Made by a program: the position numbers and the translations under genes
Assembly: GCF_001684975.1 (NCBI RefSeq)
Contig: NZ_MAYH01000001.1
Span: 434,001-498,000, forward strand
Source of the DNA: Chryseobacterium artocarpi
Lineage (GTDB): Bacteria; Bacteroidota; Bacteroidia; Flavobacteriales; Weeksellaceae
Direction of reading: 5' to 3'
DNA: 64,000 nucleotides
Notes under the pieces: generated by a model
What the model saw: the letters and a program-made list of their open reading frames with translations, nothing else
Database searches by the model: none
Told to the model about the DNA's origin: nothing
In this document: positions 55,787-62,161 of the stretch, piece after piece
Numbering within the stretch: the stretch's first letter is position 1
Layout of the letters: the number at the start of each line of letters is the position of its first letter

Positions 55787-56223
55787 AAACATCACAAAAA
55801 GGAATCAATCTGATCGTATCATTCGAAGGATTCAGCTCCAAACCTTATCTTGATTCTGCGGGAATTCCAACCATAGGGTACGGAAATACTTACTATCCGG
55901 GTGGAAAGAAAGTTACCATGAAAGATCCGGCTATCACAAAAGAAAAAGGAATAGAATTATTTTCATCTGTTTTACCAATCTATGAAAAAATAGTAAACAA
56001 TAAAGTAAAAATAGCCCTTACTCAAAACCAATTTGATGCCCTTGTATCACACACTTACAATACAGGCGGATCTGATACTCTGTTTTCCCTGATCAACAAA
56101 AGAGCAGGCGAGGATGCAATCAGAACCTGGTTTACCACAAAATATATTACAGCAGGCGGAAAAACTTTAAATGGTTTGATCCGAAGAAGAAAAGCGGAGG
56201 CTGATTTGTTCTTTGCGAAATAA
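55783..56223 (+). CDS. GH24 (T4-type) endolysin
   Basis: 146 residues. Glu15, Asp24 and Thr30 (SFEGFSSKPYLDSAGIPTIGYG) reproduce the E-8x-D-5x-T catalytic spacing of T4 lysozyme, and the C-terminus GKTLNGLIRRRKAEADLF is the family end. No signal peptide is present, so it needs a holin to leave the cytoplasm. It cuts peptidoglycan between MurNAc and GlcNAc. It follows the u-spanin-like gene with overlapping codons, and a terminator follows at 56226-56249. Confidence 0.93.
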   Translation: MKTSQKGINLIVSFEGFSSKPYLDSAGIPTIGYGNTYYPGGKKVTMKDPAITKEKGIELFSSVLPIYEKIVNNKVKIALTQNQFDALVSHTYNTGGSDTLFSLINKRAGEDAIRTWFTTKYITAGGKTLNGLIRRRKAEADLFFAK

Positions 56224-56225
56224 AA

Positions 56226-56249
56226 ATTCCCCACTAAACAGTGGGGATT
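56226..56249 (+). terminator. Terminator after endolysin
   Basis: TCCCCACT-AAAC-AGTGGGGA is a perfect 8-bp stem with a 4-nt loop. A related hairpin (CCCCAC...GTGGGG) follows the endolysin remnant at 56758-56791. Confidence 0.75.
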
Positions 56250-56253
56250 GTTA

Positions 56254-56538
56254 TTATCTAGGAAATATAGAAATCATTATAGAATTATCGGGCGCATCTT
56301 GAAACAATATATCTGTATCGGGTAACTCACCTTCTCTAATTAGATCCCATCTATTTACCTTTATTTTTTCTTCTTCAAAAAAATTACTAATTAAATCGGC
56401 AAAGTTTTCACATTCTTGATCTCTTGCTGGATAACCAATTGATATGTGGTCATTATTTACTGTAAATTTAGCGTTAGTTTTAAATATTTCCAATTCAATT
56501 TTTAACTGATCATAATCTTTTTTGGTAAAACTTCTCAT
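56254..56538 (-). CDS. Small acidic protein of unknown function
   Basis: 94 residues from ATG at 56536-56538 (MRSFTKKDYDQLKIELEIFK). The frame extends to 56619, but the upstream part is hydrophobic read-through and overlaps a promoter-like repeat. It has FTVNNDHISIGYPARDQECENFADLISNFFEEEKI and ends ILFQDAPDNSIMISIFPR. No family recognised. It shares a 40-base upstream motif with the TM-TPR gene at 56999 and lies between an intact endolysin and an endolysin remnant. Confidence 0.6.
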   Translation of the reverse strand: MRSFTKKDYDQLKIELEIFKTNAKFTVNNDHISIGYPARDQECENFADLISNFFEEEKIKVNRWDLIREGELPDTDILFQDAPDNSIMISIFPR

Positions 56539-56589
56539 CTTTATTAATTTATATCTCAAATATATAAACAATCTAAACTCCAGCATTAT

Positions 56590-56632
56590 GGTTTTCCGTA
56601 GAGTTATTACTACAAGCATAACCGTGAAAATA
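56590..56632 (-). promoter_or_regulatory. Shared upstream motif, copy 1
   Basis: GGTTTTCC-GTAGAGTTATTACTACAA-...-ACCGTGAAAATAC on the plus strand, 51 bases upstream of the minus-strand gene starting at 56538. A copy with few changes lies at 58222-58265. The central GTAGAGTTATTACTACAA core is identical in both. Confidence 0.65.
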
Positions 56633-56650
56633 CCTAAAAGAAACCGCTAA

Positions 56651-56755
56651 ATTACGGTAGATAGAAAAACTTTAAATGGATTGATCCGGAGAAGAAAGAG
56701 TGAGGATTATTATTCTTTGAGAGGTGAACTTGTTGAATTTTATGTCTTTAAATAA
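56651..56755 (+). pseudogene. 3' remnant of a second GH24 endolysin gene
   Basis: The frame reads ITVDRKTLNGLIRRRKSED and continues to a TAA at 56753-56755. It matches the end of the intact endolysin (ITAGGKTLNGLIRRRKAEA) and then diverges. A stop codon lies directly upstream (56648-56650), so only about 34 codons survive. It is followed by a terminator hairpin similar to the one after the intact gene. Confidence 0.85.
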
Positions 56756-56757
56756 CT

Positions 56758-56791
56758 GATCCCCACTGTTTTTAGGTGGGGATTCTTTTTT
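56758..56791 (+). terminator. Terminator after endolysin remnant
   Basis: CCCCAC (56761-56766) and GTGGGG (56776-56781), extended by AT pairs, with a long T run (TTCTTTTTTTT) behind. Confidence 0.85.
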
Positions 56792-56998
56792 TTCAAACTA
56801 ACATTAATGTAATCTTAGTTTGTAGTTGCTGAATGTGTGACGAGTTTAAATAAACTCGACATTTAGATCTTAGATGTTGATCAAATCTTGAAGTTTCATA
56901 TGGTAGTTTTTTGAAATTGTGTCAGTTTTCGAGTGTAAAATTAATTAAATATATTTAATACGCAATATTTGCATATTAAATATACATACTATCTATGT

Positions 56999-58138
56999 TT
57001 ATTCTGTGTTATCATCTTTAGATTTACTAAATATATCTTCAATATCTATACCATTTAAGGCTTCATCTTGCTTTGCTTCACTATAAAGACCTTTGTCAAG
57101 CCTAAGGGCTTCGGTAAGATTAGCTTCGGCTTTGCTTTTTAACGTATTCACGTAATCAGTTTTAATTGCATCTTTGAATTCAAGATATTCCCTATTATAA
57201 TTACATGCTAAATTGTAATAAGCGGGAGCGTAAGTTGGTTCATTTTTTATTAACTCTTTTAATTTTTTGTTTGAGTTATCGAAATCTTTAAGTAATTTAC
57301 TTTTGATATAACATGCGTTTAATAAGCTTATTTTTTCATCTTTATCTTTAATGTATGCCATTTCATAAGCTTTTGCTGCTAATTCGTATTCATCCATTGC
57401 GTATAAAAACTTACCAAGTCTTTTTGTTAATAAAGGGTTTAATTTGTCAACACCATTTGATGAAACATAATTTAAAATTTCTTGCTTATCTTTTTGTTCC
57501 ATTTTAGAAAAGTCAGAATTTAAATGATTATTTAATTTGTCCTCATTATGGACATAAACAATATTTGGGTTCATTGCTTCGCCTGTTAATATTGATTCTA
57601 TATTTTTATCGTTAACTACTAATTCTTCAAAAATAGTAGTTACAGATAAAATAAAGAAAACTATAAATCCTAAAATAAAAAATGTTCCTATGATAGAACC
57701 AATAATAACTGTATGACTATCGTCTTTACTTAGCGAATAAGATAGATGATGAATGATTAATTTTAAGTATTTAAAAATATCTTTAAATTCAACCAGAGTA
57801 ATACCAACAATAATTTTTGTTAACCAGCTAGTTATTTCTTTTAGTGAAGAATTACGTTGATACTTTTCTAGTAAGCTGTTGTTATTGTTATGAGAAGGGA
57901 AGCCAAAAAGGAATCCTAAAAAGCTACCTGCAAAAAATGATAAAAACTGAATCAACATAAGAGATGACAATGTTCTACTATATTCTGCACCAGTTGTAGT
58001 ATTAAGACTATAAATGATAATTAGTATACTCGTAATTATGAGAATTAAACACGTGTAATTTAGGTATTTATTATTACAAATTGGGATATACGCATTTATG
58101 TTTAGCTTTTTATCCATGGCTTTTTTCTTAGTTTTCAC
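56999..58138 (-). CDS. Membrane-anchored TPR protein, possible conflict-system sensor
   Basis: 379 residues. It has membrane segments at about 26-46 (LNYTCLILIITSILIIIYSL), 58-82 (SLMLIQFLSFFAGSFLGFLF) and 143-168 (VIIGSIIGTFFILGFIVFFI). The motif GFLFGFPSHNN...NSSLKEITSWLTKIIVGITLVEF is the conserved membrane module I associate with pYEATS- and effector-associated-domain proteins of bacterial conflict systems. Residues about 235-355 are TPR-like (GKFLYAMDEYELAAKAYEMAY, YAPAYYNLACNYN). There is no catalytic domain, so it would be a sensor or scaffold. The start could be the second Met (MDKKLN). A 44-base motif lies 83 bases upstream. Confidence 0.7.
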   Translation of the reverse strand: MKTKKKAMDKKLNINAYIPICNNKYLNYTCLILIITSILIIIYSLNTTTGAEYSRTLSSLMLIQFLSFFAGSFLGFLFGFPSHNNNNSLLEKYQRNSSLKEITSWLTKIIVGITLVEFKDIFKYLKLIIHHLSYSLSKDDSHTVIIGSIIGTFFILGFIVFFILSVTTIFEELVVNDKNIESILTGEAMNPNIVYVHNEDKLNNHLNSDFSKMEQKDKQEILNYVSSNGVDKLNPLLTKRLGKFLYAMDEYELAAKAYEMAYIKDKDEKISLLNACYIKSKLLKDFDNSNKKLKELIKNEPTYAPAYYNLACNYNREYLEFKDAIKTDYVNTLKSKAEANLTEALRLDKGLYSEAKQDEALNGIDIEDIFSKSKDDNTE

Positions 58139-58221
58139 GAAAATAGTGTTTAATAATGAGATATGTAGTGATATTTTTGAAATTTTGGCGAAACTACTGA
58201 ATAAGATTTAAACAGCCTTAC

Positions 58222-58265
58222 GGTTTCCTGTAGAGTTATTACTACAACTGTATCCGTAAAACTAC
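58222..58265 (-). promoter_or_regulatory. Shared upstream motif, copy 2
   Basis: GGTTTCCT-GTAGAGTTATTACTACAA-...-ATCCGTAAAACTAC on the plus strand, 83 bases upstream of the TM-TPR gene. Same core and flanks as the copy at 56590-56632, in the same orientation to its gene. Confidence 0.65.
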
Positions 58266-58390
58266 GTATATCATACACTTAAACACGCGTGGTCATTAGA
58301 AATCTGCCCCTATATAAGACCTTTTTATAGGGCTTTTTTTTGAAATATATTGACTCAAATAAAATATTAATGCATTTCATTGACTTGACA

Positions 58391-58500
58391 ATTGCAAAAA
58401 CGATTATTATGTTCTAACTTTGCACCCGATTCTCATATTTAATTTGAGTTCATGGTTATTAGTTTTTATCCTCGGAGACATCCGGGGATTTTTTATTTAT
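58391..58500 (+). ncRNA. Candidate small RNA with promoter and terminator
   Basis: ATTG (58391-58394), 20 nt, TAACTTTG (58415-58422) is a good Bacteroidetes promoter. A start near 58428 would give a transcript of about 65 nt ending in the hairpin TCCTCGGA-GACA-TCCGGGGA (58469-58488) plus TTTTTTATTTAT. No ORF of note lies in it. It may also be a short attenuated leader, since a second hairpin of the same type lies at 58633-58652 before the WGR gene. Confidence 0.45.
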
Positions 58501-58632
58501 GCTATTGAAGTACTCAGGATTTGATATTTTGAAGCTGTATTGGAAAAGTTTTATGATTATACTCATAATGTGGTGAATTAAAACATGTTAATTTTAACAT
58601 TAAGTTTTTCATCATTAGTTTATTTGAATAGT

Positions 58633-58657
58633 TCCCTGGAGAAATCCGGGGATTTTT
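58633..58657 (+). terminator. GNRA-loop hairpin with T tail, second copy
   Basis: TCCCTGGA-GAAA-TCCGGGGA is an 8-bp stem with one U-G pair and a GAAA tetraloop, followed by TTTTTATG. Stem and 3' arm match the hairpin at 58469-58488, whose loop is GACA. Confidence 0.65.
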
Positions 58658-58753
58658 ATGGGTATTATGTGAAGATAAAACTGAAGAAAATAGCTGAGGT
58701 CCTTATTTTTTTGTAGTTTCATTCCCTTAAATCCATAAGCCACATTATAGACT

Positions 58754-59614
58754 ATGAAAAGGAATCTTATCAATCAAAACGGAGTCTCAGACAAGTTTTG
58801 GAATATTGAATATGAAGGAAACACACAAAAAATAGTTTTTGGTAAGACAGGCACTAAAGGACGTGAAACCATTAAAGAATTCGCAGATGAAAATGAATGT
58901 ATCCGAGAGTCTGAAAAACTGATCAGTCAAAAAACCAAAAAAGGATACACCGAAATCCTCGGAAATGCCGAAATACCACAAAAAACAGAACTCTCCGAAG
59001 CTGAAAAGGCAGATATCTATTTCTGGGAAGCCATCGAAAAATCAAATAAATACAAAAACGCCCATTGGAGCGAATATGATATCGATGAACATCTGGAAAA
59101 CCTGACAACATATCTTTCCAGATCTGGAAAAGAAAGATTGATTCTTTTTGAAAAGACCCTTCAGGAAAAGCTGAGCGAACTCTACACCGCTGAAATAGCA
59201 GAACTATCCATCATTCTTGAATGTGAATTCACTTCCGAAAATGGCAATTACACTTTTAACGATTATCTTTCGGATGACGGATTCATTTACTTCCGCTGTT
59301 GGCTACTGCTGAAAGGGAAGGAGTTCTATGAAGATATTAAAAAAGATATCCAGGCATTTGTCAGTGGAAAGTATAGTTTCAATATTGGGGACTGTTGGGC
59401 AGAAGGGCTGCTATATGTATCTGATGAAGCATATTCAGTAAATCATGATAATGAAGATGAATCTGAGATCAGAGATACCGTCAACGAACTTTATCCTGAT
59501 AATCATTATGACAGCATGAGCCGGGAGATGAACCGAAAACCTAAAGGAGGTGCCGATCTACAGAAGATGTATCCCAAATTGGTAAAAGAAATAGCAGAAT
59601 TAAGAAGTGAATAA
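58754..59614 (+). CDS. WGR-domain plus DUF4240 protein
   Basis: 286 residues. Residues 1-70 (KRNLINQNGVSDKFWNIEYE, IVFGKTGTKGRETIKEF) are a WGR domain, known from PARP and MolR-type proteins and linked to nucleic acid binding. Residues about 85-240 (YFWEAIEKSNKYKNAHWSEYD, IAELSIILECEFTSENGNYTF, FIYFRCWLLLKGKEFYEDIK) match DUF4240. The pairing is known in Bacteroidetes and is of unknown function. It is monocistronic, preceded by the tandem hairpins. Confidence 0.85.
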   Translation: MKRNLINQNGVSDKFWNIEYEGNTQKIVFGKTGTKGRETIKEFADENECIRESEKLISQKTKKGYTEILGNAEIPQKTELSEAEKADIYFWEAIEKSNKYKNAHWSEYDIDEHLENLTTYLSRSGKERLILFEKTLQEKLSELYTAEIAELSIILECEFTSENGNYTFNDYLSDDGFIYFRCWLLLKGKEFYEDIKKDIQAFVSGKYSFNIGDCWAEGLLYVSDEAYSVNHDNEDESEIRDTVNELYPDNHYDSMSREMNRKPKGGADLQKMYPKLVKEIAELRSE

Positions 59615-59661
59615 AAGCCAAAGATATTCTTTTAACATAATCATAGTGGTCAAATACTTTT

Positions 59662-59731
59662 TTTAAACCACATAGATCCATAGAAAACAACTCGCTAGTA
59701 GCTATAATCCTATGTTTCTATGTGGTTTAAA
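59662..59731. repeat. Long inverted repeat
   Basis: TTTAAACCACATAGATCCATAG (59662-59683) and its near-complement CTATGTTTCTATGTGGTTTAAA (59710-59731) form a 22-bp stem with two mismatches and a 26-nt loop. I recall ACCACATAG-type inverted repeats as common in Chryseobacterium intergenic DNA. It could act as a terminator or be a small non-autonomous element. Confidence 0.75.
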
Positions 59732-59824
59732 CCAAACAATCACATCTTCATCCTGCTTCATCAGCGACTTTGTCGCTACCTTTTGCTATCTCAAAGTACC
59801 ATATCCCGTTAGGTAACCCCCTCC

Positions 59825-59985
59825 AGGTAGTACAACAACTGTCTGTACGCCCTTCAACAACGGTATAGAGCCAGTTCGATAAGGGGTTACAGACCGTTAG
59901 ACAAGGGGCTCTACCCCCTTACCTAAGGGGGTAGAACCCGTTCATCAAGGGGGTGTAGCCCCTTAGGAAGTCCCTCCAGAGGGTT
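59825..59985. repeat. Degenerate GC-rich tandem repeat, period about 22 nt
   Basis: Units such as GTTCGATAAGGGGTTACAG, GTTAGACAAGGGGCTCTAC, GTTCATCAAGGGGGTGTAG and GTTAGATAAGTACCTATAG recur with 21-23 nt period. TCTACCCCCTTA and TAAGGGGGTAGA (59910-59935) make a 12-bp perfect hairpin in the middle. Base composition differs sharply from the flanks. Confidence 0.7.
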
Positions 59986-60128
59986 AGATAAGTACCTATA
60001 GCCACTTTAGAATGGGGTACAGCTATCTCGTGAACACTTTTATAGTGTTTTTGTCTGTCAGAAAATAAAAATCTCCAAAGTTAGGGGGACTTCGGAGATT
60101 AGGTTTTTTTGATGATAGCTGTGCTATA

Positions 60129-61094
60129 TTATTTTGATGATTTTCTGTTTTTAATCCATGCTATAGCGTATTCTACAGGTTCTTTGGAATCTGAAAATGC
60201 AGTATTGTGTCCTAGAGCCGGATACAGTTTATATTCATAATTTGTCTTGTTAGGCTTTAACTGATTCAGATGCTCAATAGACAGATTTACAGGAACCTGA
60301 ATATCTTTTCCTCCAAAAATCCATAATCCCGGAATAGACAACTCAGCAAGAGTCTTGTTGGGATCTGTATCTTCAAACTCATATCGGTCAGGGTCTGTCA
60401 TAATGTGCTTCCTTGCATCATCTTCAGTATGAGTATCCCAGAAATTGGAATCTCCATTGGTGTAAAACTGAAAACGAAGCTGTTCCTTTACAGTAATAAG
60501 CGCTCCGCTGAAGATTGTCATAAATTTAACTTTCTTATTTTTTTGAGCAGCTAAAGGAATGATCCAGCCGGCTTGGCTGCCCCCAATCAGTCCGATGGGT
60601 ACTTTATTTTGTAAATCTTTAGAGAGTATATCTACAGCAGAGCTTACATCTGAAGAAAGCAGGTTAAGATTAAAGGCATCCACATTGTTGGTTCCCACTT
60701 CCGGTCCTGCATACACTCCGCCGGATTCCCCGACTCCCCGTTTATCATAAGTAAGAACAGCAATACCATTATCAGCCAGAAGCGTTGCAAACTCTGTCAT
60801 TCTTTTTTCCTGTCCGGAACCATGAACGATCACTACCGCAGCAGTAGCATGATCAGGCTTGAAAATTGTTCCTGAAAGAGATATTCCTGAGCTGGTAAAT
60901 GTCACATTTGTAGTGGTAAAGCTTTTCGGATTGGCTGCTGACAAATTATTGAATAAAACATTCAATACCAATAGGAAAGTCGTTAATATATTGAAGTTTA
61001 ATCCTCGTAAAGGTTTATTAAAACTGCTCTTTCCTGTAATTGATGAATTACGGACAAATGATTTTGCAGTGTTCAAATGTTTAAAATTTTGCAC
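60129..61094 (-). CDS. Secreted alpha/beta hydrolase
   Basis: 321 residues. A hydrophobic segment (FNILTTFLLVLNVLFNNLSAA, near residues 33-54) acts as signal or anchor; the true start may be a later Met. Motifs: VIVHGSGQ (oxyanion loop), TYDKRGVGESGG, the nucleophile elbow GGSQAG, the acid in WIFGGKDIQVP and the His in YPALGHN. This is the layout of dienelactone-hydrolase or acyl-esterase-like proteins. Substrate unknown. It is convergent to the WGR gene and followed upstream by a lipoprotein gene 76 bases away on the same strand. Confidence 0.85.
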   Translation of the reverse strand: MQNFKHLNTAKSFVRNSSITGKSSFNKPLRGLNFNILTTFLLVLNVLFNNLSAANPKSFTTTNVTFTSSGISLSGTIFKPDHATAAVVIVHGSGQEKRMTEFATLLADNGIAVLTYDKRGVGESGGVYAGPEVGTNNVDAFNLNLLSSDVSSAVDILSKDLQNKVPIGLIGGSQAGWIIPLAAQKNKKVKFMTIFSGALITVKEQLRFQFYTNGDSNFWDTHTEDDARKHIMTDPDRYEFEDTDPNKTLAELSIPGLWIFGGKDIQVPVNLSIEHLNQLKPNKTNYEYKLYPALGHNTAFSDSKEPVEYAIAWIKNRKSSK

Positions 61095-61170
61095 TTGGTT
61101 TTAGTTTATTGGTTGATTATAAAAATAATCATAATTCTATTCAATCCACAAAGCAGATAACTTATAAAAA

Positions 61171-61641
61171 TTAACGGACAAGATACCAGATTAAAGCACC
61201 AATTCCGGCATAAGCAGTAACGGTAATAATATCAGCGATAGGCTGTGAAAAACGCTTTTCGGCAATTTTCTCCGCATTGATCTGGTTCTTATGGAATTTC
61301 AGGACTTTTTTAGGGCTACCAACCGGGTGAGCAACCAGGCTGTCACTTTCCCATCTGTCAACTATTATTTTATAGCTTCTGCCATCAACATCAATTTTAA
61401 CGTTCTTATTAGGCGTAAGCTTGTCTTGAATATTGATTGGAACAGGCGTTTGCTGTATATTTAGAGCTTTGGGTTCATCCGTTAACGTTTTCATGGGTGC
61501 AGCAGTGTTATTAAAAGAAGGTGTGCTCCTTTGGGATGCCTGCTTATTGTTGGTCTCAGGATCTGGTTGCTTTTTTACCTGATAAGTATAGCAACTGGTA
61601 AGAGATAATGATAAAATGATGAAATAAAGATTCTTTCGCAT
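61171..61641 (-). CDS. Lipoprotein with C-terminal hydrophobic segment, unknown function
   Basis: 156 residues. A lipoprotein signal (LYFIILSLSLTSC, Cys17) is followed by a polar Gln/Asn/Pro-rich linker, a beta domain (KIDVDGRSYKIIVDRWESDSLVA) and a C-terminal hydrophobic stretch (IITVTAYAGIGALIWYLVR). I recall similar small lipoproteins in Bacteroidetes without a known role. It resembles a spanin layout superficially, but the folded middle domain argues against that. Confidence 0.75.
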   Translation of the reverse strand: MRKNLYFIILSLSLTSCYTYQVKKQPDPETNNKQASQRSTPSFNNTAAPMKTLTDEPKALNIQQTPVPINIQDKLTPNKNVKIDVDGRSYKIIVDRWESDSLVAHPVGSPKKVLKFHKNQINAEKIAEKRFSQPIADIITVTAYAGIGALIWYLVR

Positions 61642-62161
61642 TAGCCAAATTTAAGAATTAAACGGAATATTTAGCGTTTTCTTTTGAAAGATGCTGTTTT
61701 TTGAAGAATTTTTAGAGGAAAAATCTTTTGAATTTGATTCGATCATAAAAAATTCTTTTTATTTCCTTTTATTTTTGAATATTTTCAATAAAAATGTATT
61801 TTTATAATAAATAATACATTTTATTTTAATATATGATATTGTTTGTATAATAAAAACTAAAAAATAACCAGAAAACTAATCAAATCATGAACGGAATTAC
61901 CTGTACTTATTCTCTGGAATACGTCAAAACTCATTGTTTCCAGCAATGTAATACAACTTTAATCTATCAAAATTTCTTTAACGCTATAAATCAATAAGTC
62001 ACATAGGCTTTATTTGATCATTTTCTACTGACCAAAGGTGAAATTATCTGATCGCAAAATTGTTTTGTGTTCAAATGACTTATGATATGGAGTTCAGAAA
62101 CCATTAAAACGAAGCGTAACCGAAAAGCTATACGAGTAGGAAAATATCACAACATTAAAAT
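61642..62161. other. 520-bp intergenic region before second RCC1 gene
   Basis: Very AT-rich. A 36-codon ORF at 61887-61997 (start MNGITCTYSLEYVKTHC) has no support beyond its length. The last 76 bases are the conserved leader (separate entry). Confidence 0.55.
62086..62161 (+). repeat. Conserved leader of RCC1 gene, copy 2
   Basis: From TATGGAGTTCAGAAACC through ACCGAAAAGCTATACGAG to the start codon it matches 11433-11512 with few differences, mostly near the ATG. Confidence 0.75.

Larger units (their letters stand above)
58139..58753. other. 615-bp intergenic region with motif, terminator and tandem hairpins
   Basis: Contains the shared motif copy 2 (58222-58265), a terminator-like hairpin at 58307-58338 (CCCTATA...TATAGGG plus a T run), a promoter at 58391-58422 and two similar hairpins with T tails at 58468-58500 and 58633-58657. 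No coding frame is supported. Confidence 0.7.
59615..60128. other. 514-bp intergenic region with inverted and degenerate tandem repeats
   Basis: Has a 22-bp inverted repeat, a GC-rich minisatellite-like block and two hairpins near 60033-60055 (AACACT...AGTGTT) and 60069-60102 (AATCTCC...GGAGATT plus T run), which probably end the convergent WGR and hydrolase transcripts. No gene is supported. Confidence 0.75.

Noticed and set aside
14525..56223. Interpretation as an ordinary prophage
   Set aside because: No capsid, portal, terminase, integrase or replication genes are present, while the ATPase, DUF4255, DUF5908, PAAR and large baseplate genes are specific to eCIS.
59825..59985. CRISPR array
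   Set aside because: Units are degenerate, contiguous and about 22 nt long without unique spacers, and no cas gene is near.
61171..61641. Second u-spanin
   Set aside because: Although it has a lipobox and a C-terminal hydrophobic stretch, it contains a folded-looking beta domain, and it is not next to lysis genes.
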